From an uncultured Oscillospiraceae bacterium (GTDB lineage Bacteria > Bacillota_A > Clostridia > Oscillospirales > Oscillospiraceae), in the NCBI GenBank assembly GCA_900754605.1, contig CAAEDK010000291.1:1-17057 (forward strand): a stretch of DNA of 17,057 nt. The letters are read 5' to 3'. The translations under genes were made by a program, and so were the position numbers. Of the stretch, positions 7,073 through 15,043 are shown in pieces. Below the pieces are notes generated by a model, which ran no database searches, was not told where the DNA came from, and was given only the letters and a program-made list of their open reading frames with translations. Numbering within the stretch: the stretch's first letter is position 1; every line of letters begins with the position of its first letter.

Positions 7073-7608
7073 TTAAAAGCTGTCAAAATCGTCCTGTGTC
7101 GGGAGCTGCTCGTACGTACAGTGGTCATTGGCGGCTTCCGTCATCATGTCCCAGACCATTCCAATCGTGAGCAAGTCCAGGTCTGACATGGATAAGCCCA
7201 TCTGTGCTGCCCGCAGCAGGAACAGGGCGGTGGTCATTGGCCGGTCTATCGGCCTTGTTTTTTTTTAGCCTCCACAAGGGTCCGGACATTTTCCAGCCAG
7301 AGCTCAGAAATCACAGGGAATACTGTGTAGATGCTGAAGGAGCTGAAGGTCTCCAGCCATTCCTCCACAGTATTTGCCTCCAGGCTGGGGTCCGCGTGCT
7401 TGGCCATCAGGAACGCCACATTCTCAAAGAGCGTGAGGATGTCCACAGGGACGCTCTTTTTCTCCTTCTGAGCCTTGAGAATCTCTTTGCGCATGAAGGC
7501 CATGTCCTGCATGATATCCCGATGGAAGCGCAGCCTGTATAATCGGGGGATTGCGGCAGTTGCCCGGAATGTCACCGGGCGGCCGTCGATCTCAATCGTT
7601 TTCTCCAT
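7073..7608 (-). CDS. Tail assembly chaperone, -1 frameshift fusion product (GT form)
   Basis: Reading the first frame from ATG 7608 through the last AAA codon at 7258 and slipping back one base at the A9C run gives 117 + 61 = 178 residues, ending at TAA 7073-7075. The extension reads TRPIDRPMTTALFLLRAAQM and then GLSMSDLDLLTIGMVWDMM, and ends DDFDSF. The segment SDLDLLTIGMVxDM is a pattern I know from the T part of siphophage tail chaperones. No ribosome site or good start exists for this frame on its own, which supports expression by frameshift as in lambda gpG/gpGT. The long form would link tail tube subunits to the tape measure during tail assembly. The frame arithmetic was checked base by base. 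Confidence 0.85.
7239..7266 (-). promoter_or_regulatory. Programmed -1 ribosomal frameshift signal
   Basis: The mRNA carries nine A then C (7266-7257) read in frame zero as AAA AAA AAA CAA, allowing slippage into the -1 frame that stays open to 7073. A short stem, GGCCG (7254-7250) with CGGCC (7243-7239) and a six-base loop containing most of the zero-frame TAG, starts two bases after the run and could act as a stimulator, although the usual spacer is 5-9 bases. Slippery run and stem are seen directly; efficiency is unknown. Confidence 0.8.
7246..7608 (-). CDS. Tail assembly chaperone, short form (G)
   Basis: The unshifted product is 120 residues, starting at ATG 7608 with GGAGG six bases upstream inside the end of the major tail protein gene. 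It is acidic to mixed and mainly helical, beginning MEKTIEIDGRPVTFRATAAI, then RLYRLRFHRDIMQDMAFMRK. This matches the G-type tail assembly chaperones (gp14-like in Firmicutes siphophages), which coat the tape measure helix before the tube polymerises and are not kept in the virion. It ends with a lysine run AKKKQGR and TAG at 7246-7248, exactly where the slippery run sits. Position between major tail protein and tape measure is diagnostic. Confidence 0.9.
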   Translation of the reverse strand: MEKTIEIDGRPVTFRATAAIPRLYRLRFHRDIMQDMAFMRKEILKAQKEKKSVPVDILTLFENVAFLMAKHADPSLEANTVEEWLETFSSFSIYTVFPVISELWLENVRTLVEAKKKQGR

Positions 7609-7610
7609 AA

Positions 7611-8459
7611 TCAGCCTCCAGCATTAGCGGTGACTTTGGCAACGCCGCCGGCCATTGCCTGTTTGTCGGCATTGACCTCCACCACAGCGATCTGCTGGCC
7701 GGTGGTGGCGGTGATCTCCTCGCTGCCGTCCCAGTCGGTCCATCCCTCGCTGAGTACCTGCCCATAGGCGGGGAGCGCCACAAAGGCGGAAGTCTGATAC
7801 TTATAGCTGTTCCCGCGGGTCAGCTCCGGAGCGACTGTCAGAGCTGTCTTGCCAGACGTCGCGCCAGCGGCGCTGGTCACCACCAGTTCTCCAAGCGGCT
7901 GCCATACCGCGTCATACCAGCCTGCGTACTGGGCAGCCGGTGTGTCCACCGTTGTCCGGGCCTTTGTATTGCCGTTGGGCAGGGGAGAGGCCGTCAGATT
8001 CATCGTCTCGGTAGACGGCTCTTTGGTGTTGGTCGTGGTACCGCCCGATACGCTGGGACGGGTGCATGTGCAGTTGTACAGCACATGGCGGGTTACCTTC
8101 TTGTCCCCGTCAAACTCAAAAAGCAAAGCAAAGGGACTTGTCTGGTTGTTGATATTCTCCACCAGCACCTGCGCGGCCTCGTCCATGGTCTCATTGAGCA
8201 CATCCTGACGGAATTGATCGGGGATCAGCGCAACCTCAAAAGTGCCGGAGTAACCATCATTCGCAGCGGTTACAAAATACGCCATGTTGTCGGCATAGAA
8301 TGTCGACGTGTCGCCCTGAGCGTCCATGGTCAGGCTGACAGAGCCGGGAATGGGGATGGGTTTCCCGTATGTAACCGTTCCGTCCTCGGCGATGGTAAGG
8401 AGCGCGTAATGGGCATTTTTGAGGCCGTATTTGACCTTGTTAGGAGTATTGGTAGGCAT
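7611..8459 (-). CDS. Major tail protein (phi13-type tail tube) with Ig-like C-terminal extension
   Basis: I prefer ATG 8459, five bases after GAGGTG, over a GTG at 8465; this gives 282 residues. The start PTNTPNKVKYGLKNAHYALL, followed by TYGKPIPIPGSVSLTMDAQG and then FYADNMAYFV, is the pattern of the phi13-family major tail protein that stacks into the tail tube. The tube domain ends near residue 180. The rest (about 190-282: LVVTSAAGATSGKTALTVAP through QIAVVEVNADKQAMAGGVAK) looks like an independent beta-sandwich domain of a kind often displayed on phage tubes, where it may bind glycans or mucus. The first domain is a firm call; the function of the second is inference. Proper position upstream of the chaperone pair supports it. 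Confidence 0.92.
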   Translation of the reverse strand: MPTNTPNKVKYGLKNAHYALLTIAEDGTVTYGKPIPIPGSVSLTMDAQGDTSTFYADNMAYFVTAANDGYSGTFEVALIPDQFRQDVLNETMDEAAQVLVENINNQTSPFALLFEFDGDKKVTRHVLYNCTCTRPSVSGGTTTNTKEPSTETMNLTASPLPNGNTKARTTVDTPAAQYAGWYDAVWQPLGELVVTSAAGATSGKTALTVAPELTRGNSYKYQTSAFVALPAYGQVLSEGWTDWDGSEEITATTGQQIAVVEVNADKQAMAGGVAKVTANAGG

Positions 8460-8461
8460 TG

Positions 8462-8773
8462 TCACACCTCAATTTCGTATATGATCTCATAGCATTGCTC
8501 GTCATCCAGGTATTCCTCAGACTTTTCCCAGCACAGGCCCTTCAAAGCAGCCTCTACCGCATTTTCTGCTTCCAGGTCCTTGCTTTCCGTGTACAGTTCA
8601 ATGCTGATGCGGTTGATAACCTGGTAAACCGCATCATCAGCATTAAAATTGTTCGTGCTGGAGAACAGATAGCAAACAAAGGGGAGTGGCGGGGCATTTC
8701 CCACAGGGAACGCCCGGTAAGCCACCGGAAGGCCGGCCGTTTCCAGCAATTTTTTGATTTCCTCCAGGCTCAT
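8462..8773 (-). CDS. Probable tail terminator / tail completion protein
   Basis: The protein is 103 residues, coupled to the previous gene by an ATGA overlap at 8770-8773. It starts with a helix SLEEIKKLLETAGLPVAYRA and continues with alternating strands, including PPLPFVCYLFSSTNN, NRISIELYTES and a C-terminal helix-strand ending YEIIYEIEV. That helix-strand layout and the slot between the gp10-like protein and the major tail protein fit the tail terminator (gpU-like) or tail completion proteins that cap the tube before joining to the head. There is no catalytic motif. The name rests on gene order and size, not on a clear family signature. Confidence 0.7.
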   Translation of the reverse strand: MSLEEIKKLLETAGLPVAYRAFPVGNAPPLPFVCYLFSSTNNFNADDAVYQVINRISIELYTESKDLEAENAVEAALKGLCWEKSEEYLDDEQCYEIIYEIEV

Positions 8774-9153
8774 GGACTTCCTTCCCCCAATTTCCTCCGA
8801 AGCTCTTGCTCCAGTTCACGCTCAGCGAACTCCTCCGCAGGGGCGATATGCGGGAAAGCCCGCGTCCGTCCCCCGTTCGTTTTGGCGTGACCGTTTTCCA
8901 GCAGGTGCGTCAGCTGGTAGTGCTTGCGGTTGTATACAGTGATCTGGATACTGCCGGCGTTGTCATAGGTTTTCTTCTGCGCCCATGACTTTTTGTAGGC
9001 ACCGGATGCCGAGGGGCTCTTCTGCTTGACCACCTTCACGGTTTCCTTTGCCACGGCGGTTACGGTTTTTTTGACCGCACCAGCGACCTCGCTGGCATAT
9101 ATATCAAGTTCCTCGGTGACGGCATCCACCAGATCCTCAGCTCTGATGTTCAT
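8770..9153 (-). CDS. HK97 gp10-like head-tail joining protein
   Basis: The start is ATG 9153, with AAGGTGGGGG upstream, giving 127 residues; the frame is open further upstream but that part overlaps the previous gene and has no ribosome site. Central features of the HK97 gp10-like family are visible: a long helix VAGAVKKTVTAVAKETVKVV, then KSPSASGAYKKSWAQKK, then a strand and the segment HYQLTHLLENGHAKTNGG, followed by a His-Pro (AFPHIAPAE) and a charged C-terminal helix. The LLENGHA motif with following HIAPAEE is the best-known signature. These proteins join the connector to the tail. It overlaps the head closure gene by 17 bases and the next by ATGA. Confidence 0.9.
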   Translation of the reverse strand: MNIRAEDLVDAVTEELDIYASEVAGAVKKTVTAVAKETVKVVKQKSPSASGAYKKSWAQKKTYDNAGSIQITVYNRKHYQLTHLLENGHAKTNGGRTRAFPHIAPAEEFAERELEQELRRKLGEGSP

Positions 9154-9460
9154 TTTGCACCCCCACCTTTCGCTCCAGATACAGCTCCATCTCATCGGAC
9201 CCCTTGCGGAGATAGGTGCGGTAAATGCTATATCGCTTCCCGCGGTATTCCGCCTCCGGCTGACCGCTGTAATTGATGATCGGGGTAGTAAAGACAAGCT
9301 CAGGCTTTCGGCCTTCCTGGCCCGCGCTGTACCACTCCGCACGGTTGATGGAGCTGATGGAGCCGAATATCTGCTGTGTCAGTGGAGGCCCGGCCGGCAC
9401 AAAATCACCGATGGCATTCTGGGCCAGCTGCGGCTGCACCAGGACCAACACATCGTCCAT
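9137..9460 (-). CDS. Head-tail adaptor / head closure protein (SPP1 gp16-like)
   Basis: The stop of the previous gene and the start of this one form TGATG (9462-9458), with GAGGAG six bases before the ATG, so I use 9460 rather than a longer in-frame start at 9508. The result is 107 residues. It is a small beta-barrel type protein: LVLVQPQLAQNAIGDFVPAG, then IFGSISSINRAEW, then EYRGKRYSIYRTYLRKGSDE and a final strand MELYLERKVG. This is the pattern of phage head-tail joining proteins of the SPP1 gp16 or lambda gpFII type, which close the portal after DNA packaging. Gene order (connector, closure, gp10-like) agrees. Confidence 0.85.
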   Translation of the reverse strand: MDDVLVLVQPQLAQNAIGDFVPAGPPLTQQIFGSISSINRAEWYSAGQEGRKPELVFTTPIINYSGQPEAEYRGKRYSIYRTYLRKGSDEMELYLERKVGVQNEHQS

Positions 9461-9735
9461 CAGGTCCTCCTCGCTTTCTGCGAAAACAGGCGGTTGTTCA
9501 GCGCCCACCGCAGCATCCGGGGCATCTGCACGTTCTCCTCGCGCCGGCGGCGATAGAGATACGCCGCATACATCTCCACCAGCATCCCGTCATCTACGCT
9601 CTCAGTCAGGGTGATGCCCTCTTGGGAGATGTAGGACCGGGCGGCAGTAATCAGCTGCCCCAGATATGTATCCATTGCAGATGTTGAGATCTGCAGATCC
9701 ACCTTTAAGGCGGTCAAGATTGCCTGCTCGCCCAT
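9460..9735 (-). CDS. Head-tail connector protein (HK97 gp6-like)
   Basis: I choose the ATG at 9735, nine bases after AAAGGAG, rather than the ATG at 9744 that abuts that site; this gives 91 residues. It is mostly helical: GEQAILTALKVDLQISTSAM, then YLGQLITAARSYISQEGITL, then MLVEMYAAYLYRRRREENVQ and a C-terminal MLRWALNNRLFSQ. The motif of a first helix ending in Asp, a second helix with AxxYI and a third with YAAYLY matches the phage gp6-like connector family (DNA packaging proteins that form a ring under the portal). The gap upstream, after the capsid gene, holds the dyad at 9776-9800. Confidence 0.9.
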   Translation of the reverse strand: MGEQAILTALKVDLQISTSAMDTYLGQLITAARSYISQEGITLTESVDDGMLVEMYAAYLYRRRREENVQMPRMLRWALNNRLFSQKARRT

Positions 9736-9775
9736 GTCCTGCATCTCCTTTCGCTTTGCTGAATTTCATGTCATG

Positions 9776-9800
9776 CCACGTGTCCGATTCGGACACGTGG
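9776..9800. repeat. Perfect dyad A between capsid and connector genes
   Basis: CCACGTGTCCGA (9776-9787) and TCGGACACGTGG (9789-9800) are exact reverse complements around a single central T. The dyad sits in the 70-base gap between the capsid stop and the connector start. No T run follows, so it is not a standard terminator. The 18-base core matches a second dyad near 15772 at all but one position. It could be a protein-binding site or an mRNA hairpin. Confidence 0.85.
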
Positions 9801-9805
9801 CCGGC

Positions 9806-11506
9806 TTAGCCGCCGATGGTAGCGGTGATGGTCACCGTATACACCCGGACGGCGTTGCCCTGGGTCACCGTCACGGTTACCACATTTCCCGCACCGTTGG
9901 TCAGCTTCACGGTGCCGCCGTTGCGGACGTTTTCACCATTAAATGCGACAGCCACCTTGGCGCCCGCCTGGGCTGACGTGGCCTCGATTTTGGCGGAGGC
10001 AGTGGAACTGGTACCGGTGTAAGAGAATGTATCAGGATCGAAGGTCCCAGGATTGAGGGTCACGCCGGAAATAGCCAGGTCCGTCAGCGCCGCGTCGTTG
10101 GCAATGTCCGCCGCAAAGGTCATCGTGGTCGTAACTTCCACGTTGTTAATGTTGATGGCCACGAAGGCACCGGGAATGATGGGCTGGCCGTCCGCCCGCT
10201 GCTTGCCCTTGAATACCGTGTTGTCCTGAATGAACTGGACCTCACGGCTCTGCTCAATGGTCATGCCGGAGCGCTGGGACCACAGGTACAGGTCGCCGTA
10301 GCCGCCCACGATGTCGCCATCCGGCATAAACTCCAGGATATCCACGTCGCCGGTGATGATGGGCAGCACGCCGAAGATATTGGATGCGATATCGCCGGTG
10401 GCGGTGAAGGTGATCACCTTGGATTTCAGGGTGGTATAGGTCTTGGAGTTCATGGCCCAGAACAAATTGCCGCGGCTGTATTTTGTGTGGGTGGCGCCGG
10501 TGGCCGCCATCAGCTGCGCCCAAAACTCCGCCCCGGTGACACCGCTGCCGCCGATCTTCAGAATGTTGGTGGTGTGCAGGTCTACCCACGCCGGGGCGTT
10601 GGCGGGATAGTCACTAGGCTGAGAAGTCTGGGCCAGGCGGGTCACGATACCAAGAGGCATTTTGGAGGCGGCGCCTTTGCCATACAGGATGGCCTTGTCC
10701 TCCGCCAGGCCGACGGACTCAGAGAGCATCTCAACGATGGAGCTGGCAAGCTCGATGTCGCTGTCCTCCAGCATACTGTTGCACACCGGGATAAATCCGG
10801 CCACCTTGTAGCCGTCCAGGGTCACCTGTCCAAAGACGAATGTCAGCTCATTGATGGCGCCGCACATCTCCGTCCATACAGCCTCCGGCACGATGCCGGC
10901 AATGGTCTGCCGGGCCTCGCCCCGGACATTGCGGACCCGCACACGGTTCAACAGTTTGCTGTACCGGTACATATTCTCGGAAATCAGGTCCAGGAACACC
11001 ACAGGGATGGTCAGCTCCGCGCCGGTCACTGCCCGGTTCTGGCCCTTCATGCCCCGCATTTTGCTCAGGAACTCCTGGACCTCCGGCTGGGCTACGATGG
11101 CCTGCCGCTGCTCCATGGGCAGGGCATCAAAGGCCCGGCGGCCCATGGGCAGGGAACGAATGTTGATCTGAGTCTCCATGTGTACGTCACCTCTCACTTT
11201 CTCCCGCTTTTCCGGGGTCTTGGTAGCCGGGGCCTGGCGCTCCAGGTCCGCCAGCTCGGTCTCCAGGTGTTCAATGTCCGCAGACAGGGTCTGCTTGGCA
11301 GTCTCGTGGGCAGTCTTGTCCGCCTCAAAGGCGTCCACCTCAGCGGTGACGGCGGCTTCCTGCTCGGCGTTGCCGGGCTCCACCTCGCCGATGGCTGTCT
11401 CCAGATCCGCCTCCCTGGTCTGGAACTCTGCGTCCTTTTCCTCCAAGGCTTTCAGCTCGCTCCGCTTGGCATCCAGCTGCCGCTTTAGAATCAGGATCTT
11501 CAGCAT
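9806..11506 (-). CDS. HK97-fold major capsid protein with N-terminal delta domain and C-terminal cadherin-like domain
   Basis: The protein is 566 residues, with AAAGGAG seven bases before ATG 11506. Residues 1 to about 105 are a charged coiled coil rich in Glu, Lys and Ala (ILKRQLDAKRSELKALEEKD), the delta or scaffold domain that the protease removes in HK97. The HK97-fold body runs from about 110 to 470: MRGMKGQNRAVTGAELTIPV, a DKAILYGKGAASKMPLGIV segment, and C-terminal strands FVAININNVEVTT. Residues about 475-566 (LTDLAISGVTLNPGTFDPDT, FSYTGT, then VRVYTVTIT) match the cadherin-like beta-sandwich family, so the shell probably displays about 90 extra residues per subunit. An internal ATG at 11179 has its own ribosome-like site. 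The capsid fold is a firm call; the domain roles are from family knowledge. Confidence 0.93.
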   Translation of the reverse strand: MLKILILKRQLDAKRSELKALEEKDAEFQTREADLETAIGEVEPGNAEQEAAVTAEVDAFEADKTAHETAKQTLSADIEHLETELADLERQAPATKTPEKREKVRGDVHMETQINIRSLPMGRRAFDALPMEQRQAIVAQPEVQEFLSKMRGMKGQNRAVTGAELTIPVVFLDLISENMYRYSKLLNRVRVRNVRGEARQTIAGIVPEAVWTEMCGAINELTFVFGQVTLDGYKVAGFIPVCNSMLEDSDIELASSIVEMLSESVGLAEDKAILYGKGAASKMPLGIVTRLAQTSQPSDYPANAPAWVDLHTTNILKIGGSGVTGAEFWAQLMAATGATHTKYSRGNLFWAMNSKTYTTLKSKVITFTATGDIASNIFGVLPIITGDVDILEFMPDGDIVGGYGDLYLWSQRSGMTIEQSREVQFIQDNTVFKGKQRADGQPIIPGAFVAININNVEVTTTMTFAADIANDAALTDLAISGVTLNPGTFDPDTFSYTGTSSTASAKIEATSAQAGAKVAVAFNGENVRNGGTVKLTNGAGNVVTVTVTQGNAVRVYTVTITATIGG

Positions 11507-11542
11507 GATTTTTCTCCTTTCGCTCCAAAAAATCGTTGTCTA

Positions 11543-12130
11543 TCAGGCATCCGCATGGACGCCTCGCAGTCTCGCCAGCGTCTTGGCTTTCCAGGCCTCG
11601 CTGCGCCGCTTCTTCAGGTCGGCGAACTCAGTGCGCCGGACCTCTACGGAGGTGTCCGTGTAGGCCGGGAAGGTCACCACGCTTACCTCGTACAGCCGGA
11701 CCTTTCGGATGATCCACACCGTGGGTTCGCCGTCCTGATACTGCACATCCTGGTCCAGGATGTCAAAGCCGAAGGAGCACTGGGACACGTCACCCCGCTT
11801 GACCCGCTCGTACAGGTTCACAGCGTCCTGGTCTGCCTGGTTGACGATGATGGAGCCCCACAGTCCCGTCTCGTCGGTCCGCAGGGTCAGGGTCCCCGCC
11901 GTGGTCCTGCCCAGCACCAGCGTTGTGTCGTGGTTGGTCAGAGCCCGGATATCGCCTTCCGTCTCCCCGTCAAAGGCGCCCGGTGCGATGGTCTCATAGA
12001 CACCATCCCACAGGTCATAGCGGGAATTGTAGACAGCGAAGTATCCCTCAATATAGAGATTGCCGTCCTCCGCCCGAGTCCGGAACTGCCCGTCCCGGGG
12101 GATTGAAAACCTTCTTTCCGTCTCACTCAC
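11543..12130 (-). CDS. Prohead protease (HK97 family)
   Basis: The protein is 195 residues. It has the phage prohead protease layout: IEGYFAVYNSRYDLWDGVYE, TIAPGAFDG, the catalytic histidine in LTNHD (His67), the strand GLWGSIIVNQADQD, the serine motif VSQCSFGF (Ser119 the likely nucleophile), and YEVSVVTFPAYTDT. It would cut the delta domain from the capsid protein and then itself during prohead maturation. Its start is GTG at 12130, overlapping the portal stop by 8 bases; the GGAGG lies directly against or overlaps this start, which is unusual, but I see no better start in the frame. A basic C-terminal tail (KKRRSEAWKAKTLARLRG) is likely self-cleaved or capsid-binding. Confidence 0.93.
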   Translation of the reverse strand: MSETERRFSIPRDGQFRTRAEDGNLYIEGYFAVYNSRYDLWDGVYETIAPGAFDGETEGDIRALTNHDTTLVLGRTTAGTLTLRTDETGLWGSIIVNQADQDAVNLYERVKRGDVSQCSFGFDILDQDVQYQDGEPTVWIIRKVRLYEVSVVTFPAYTDTSVEVRRTEFADLKKRRSEAWKAKTLARLRGVHADA

Positions 12131-13310
12131 CTCCGTTGAGTTTATTTTGATCTCCCAGTTTTTCCGCAGGGATGTAGTTCTCCAGGGCCAGTAGCTGGTT
12201 CATTTCCGGATCCGGCGGCAGGTTTACCCAGCCGCGCCACTCGTTCCGCCGCAGGGCCATCCGGTCTACCATCTCCGCACCGGCGCTCACCAGCTCGTTG
12301 ATGGAGTAGGAAAACAGGCTCCAGGAGTTGAACCGGAAGAACCAGCCGGGCGAATATAACAGTTTTTTGGTCAGCTCCTGCTCCATGTTCCGGGCTAGGG
12401 GCATGATCGTCGTGTTGATGAAGTTGTTCCAGGCGTCCCGGCTGAAGTCCCCCACGCCCAGCACGAAAGCCGGGATTCCCAGCACCGCCGCCACGGTCCG
12501 CTTGTCCAGCGTCACCATGGCGTCCAGGGCCAGATCACTCAGGGTCAGGGGCTTCACCTGCTCCACCTCAAACTGCTCCGCCGGGATCATCCAGGGCTCT
12601 CCGGCCCGGGCGGTGTCAATGTAGCTCTCCAGCAGTACCCGGCGTCCCTCCGGGCTGGAAAATTCCTCCGTCAGAGCATCCACCTTGACGATCAGGGACG
12701 GTTTCCACTTGGATTCCATGAACCCCTTCTGGGTGGTCGCTGCCTGTTTTAAGTTCTGGGCCACGTCCGCCAGGGAGATCCGATACCCCGTCCCCAGCCA
12801 GGGATACAGCGGGTCCGGATTGAGGGTAAAGTGGAGCACATCGTCCGGATCATACTCTTTGCCGTTGACGATTACCTGATAGCCCCAGCCGTCTGGGATG
12901 AACGACACGAAGGCCGAGGGAATGGGCTGCAGGTCCCGGATGATGCCCGCACGGGTACGGGGCCACACCACAGCGTTGCCGTTGCCCTCAAGGTACATGG
13001 TCCGCACGATCCAGTGGATGAAGTCCGCCCGGGTCATGTAGGCATTGGGCTCGATGTCGATCTTGCGGCTCAGCTCATTGAGGATGCGGACATCCCCGTC
13101 CTTTTGGTTCTCCATCAGGTGGATGGTCATAGACCCCACCAGCCGGGCAATGGTATCCACACCGGCGCAGATCTCTGGATTTGCCGCCAGGCTCACATAG
13201 CCCTGGTAGCAAAGGCTGTCGTATGTATCTGGGGCACACAGCCACGCCATGCTCCGGGTCTGCTGGGGGCGCTCTCTGGGCGCCGGCCGCGCCCGCCGTC
13301 TCTTACTCAC
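12123..13310 (-). CDS. Phage portal protein (HK97 family)
   Basis: I use the GTG at 13310, which overlaps the terminase stop as GTGA and has AAAGGAG 11 bases upstream; an in-frame GTG at 13322 lies directly on that site. This gives 395 residues. The portal family is recognised from [20 protein letters not shown], then [12 protein letters not shown], the Trp and Asn-rich [20 protein letters not shown], the region [20 protein letters not shown], and the helix-rich C-terminal wing [20 protein letters not shown] followed by [20 protein letters not shown]. Twelve copies form the ring through which DNA enters and leaves and to which terminase and connector dock. The start region is very basic ([18 protein letters not shown]). 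It is coupled to both neighbours by overlaps. Confidence 0.95.
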   Translation of the reverse strand: MSKRRRARPAPRERPQQTRSMAWLCAPDTYDSLCYQGYVSLAANPEICAGVDTIARLVGSMTIHLMENQKDGDVRILNELSRKIDIEPNAYMTRADFIHWIVRTMYLEGNGNAVVWPRTRAGIIRDLQPIPSAFVSFIPDGWGYQVIVNGKEYDPDDVLHFTLNPDPLYPWLGTGYRISLADVAQNLKQAATTQKGFMESKWKPSLIVKVDALTEEFSSPEGRRVLLESYIDTARAGEPWMIPAEQFEVEQVKPLTLSDLALDAMVTLDKRTVAAVLGIPAFVLGVGDFSRDAWNNFINTTIMPLARNMEQELTKKLLYSPGWFFRFNSWSLFSYSINELVSAGAEMVDRMALRRNEWRGWVNLPPDPEMNQLLALENYIPAEKLGDQNKLNGGE

Positions 13311-15043
13311 GTTCCAAGCCACTCCTTTGCCTTCTGGGATTTCTCCATGTTCTCCAGGTAACGGATGCAGGCGAACACCGATGCGTCAAACAGGTCGATC
13401 CGCTGCTCCGGCCGAATCTTGTCGTACTGGACCATGTCGTCCGTCTTTTCCACGGCGGTCACGTTAGCCACGCAGTATTCGTAGGCCTCACTGTGGAGGT
13501 AGTAGAGCTTTCCGTTCTTGGCTGCCGCCTCGATATGCCGGAAGCCCTCGGACTTCTTGTAGTAATACTGGGGCTGGTCGATGATCTTGAACCGGGCGTT
13601 TTTCATAGCCACGAAGTACTCCCGGCAGAATTTCCGGTCGTGGCCCACCTGGCGGATTTTGAAGCCCCGCCGCCGCATGTCGATAAACCAGTTGACCACG
13701 TCGGCGTGGTTGACCGTCGGGGAGTTGCACAGCGTCAGCCATCCATCGTCCGCCCAGCCGAACAGCGGGATTTGATCCTGCTCCGCCTTGACATGGGCCG
13801 CCACCACTGGGAAAAATGCGTGGGTGATGATGATGTCCACGTCCTTGTAGTGGCCGAACAGAGCCGCCGCCGTCAGGTCGTGGAGCTTGGAAAGGTCCGC
13901 TCCCCCATACCAGTCAATGGGCAGCTTGGCCAGCTGCTCCAGCGTCCAGTCGTAGCCCGCATCGCTCTTGCGGAACTCATCGATGTCGAACCAGGCCCGC
14001 ATAGCGTTGGTGTAGACATTCAGCGATTTTGCGAAAAAGTCCTTTCGCTGCTGCGGGTCGTTGACCGCCTGCAGAGCGTCGTTGAGGATGTCCGCCGGCC
14101 GGATGCTGACACCGTACGCCGGGTTAGCCATCTCCTGGATCTTGGGATCCGTGAAGTCCACGGTCCCGTCCTTGACGCCTTCTGGTGCGCAGCACATGAA
14201 GATAAAATACTGGTCATCCCTGATGGTCCCGTCCAGGACCTTGCGGCAGTATTTCAGCCGCTGCCCCAGGAAGCCCTGCTCATTGTCACCGGCCGTAGAG
14301 ATGCCGATCATCAACTTGTTGGTGTAGGCCTTCATGGCCTCCCGGATGATGTTGTACTGCTTCGGGGTCTTGTAGGCGTGCATTTCGTCTGCGATAGCCA
14401 CGTTGCAGTTCAGGGAATCCTGGCGGTCCGGGTTTGCCGCCAGGGCCTGGATGAAGATGGAGCCGTCCCCCAGGTCGCCCTGAATGCTGTGCTCCTGGTT
14501 GTTGTCAATCACCCGGAAGTTGTCCTTCTCCCCCATCTGCTCCAGATTGAAGTTGATGAAGTTGAAAGACTCCAGGCTCTGCTTCAGGGCCGCCGCCACG
14601 ATGTAGACCTTAGACCCGCTCCGCCGGTTCAGCAGCGCCAGGCCCCAGGCCAGCGCCGCAGCAAAAGACGTCTTGATATTTTTCCGGGGGATATAGATCA
14701 GGGCCTCCTTGTACCGCCGCTCCTTGGTCCCCGCCAGGAAAAAGCCCAGCAGGTTGTACACGATAAACTTGTGGAATGGCTCCAGCAGGAACGGCTGCCC
14801 CCGCAGCGGGGTCCCGTCCAGGCGCTCCCCCTGCTGATGCACGAAGGTGGTTTCGATGATCCGGATCACAAACTCCGCATCCCGGGGATTGAAGTCCCAG
14901 GCAGGATTCTCCAAATCCTGCTTGAACCGCCTGCACGCCTGGACCAACTCCGGGCAGGCGATCTTCCGACCCTTCAGGATGGAGTCCACGTACTCCATGA
15001 CCGTTGCCCAGCTGGGAAAACGCTTCGCCTTCCTACGGGCCAT
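13307..15043 (-). CDS. terL: Terminase large subunit
   Basis: The protein is 578 residues and overlaps the small subunit gene by 11 bases. The N-terminal ATPase carries an adenine-binding region ([20 protein letters not shown]), a Walker A variant at residues about 119-126 (PRKNIKTS), Walker B with Asp219-Glu220 (NVAIADEMH), and a coupling motif in [11 protein letters not shown]. The C-terminal RNase H-like nuclease starts near residue 385 ([15 protein letters not shown], first catalytic Asp) and ends near residue 553 (DLFDASVFA, last acidic residue). This matches the Terminase_1 type found with P27 small subunits, HNH genes and HK97 portals. It powers DNA entry into the prohead and cuts the concatemer. 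All main motifs look intact. Confidence 0.96.
   Translation of the reverse strand: MARRKAKRFPSWATVMEYVDSILKGRKIACPELVQACRRFKQDLENPAWDFNPRDAEFVIRIIETTFVHQQGERLDGTPLRGQPFLLEPFHKFIVYNLLGFFLAGTKERRYKEALIYIPRKNIKTSFAAALAWGLALLNRRSGSKVYIVAAALKQSLESFNFINFNLEQMGEKDNFRVIDNNQEHSIQGDLGDGSIFIQALAANPDRQDSLNCNVAIADEMHAYKTPKQYNIIREAMKAYTNKLMIGISTAGDNEQGFLGQRLKYCRKVLDGTIRDDQYFIFMCCAPEGVKDGTVDFTDPKIQEMANPAYGVSIRPADILNDALQAVNDPQQRKDFFAKSLNVYTNAMRAWFDIDEFRKSDAGYDWTLEQLAKLPIDWYGGADLSKLHDLTAAALFGHYKDVDIIITHAFFPVVAAHVKAEQDQIPLFGWADDGWLTLCNSPTVNHADVVNWFIDMRRRGFKIRQVGHDRKFCREYFVAMKNARFKIIDQPQYYYKKSEGFRHIEAAAKNGKLYYLHSEAYEYCVANVTAVEKTDDMVQYDKIRPEQRIDLFDASVFACIRYLENMEKSQKAKEWLGT

Noticed and set aside
9602..9796. 64-codon minus-strand frame beginning MSESDT in dyad A
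   Set aside because: Overlaps the gp6-like connector in another frame and its start is made by the dyad; no ribosome site.
10487..11488. 333-codon plus-strand frame opposite the capsid gene
   Set aside because: Antisense shadow of a well-supported capsid gene; no start signal and no recognisable domain.
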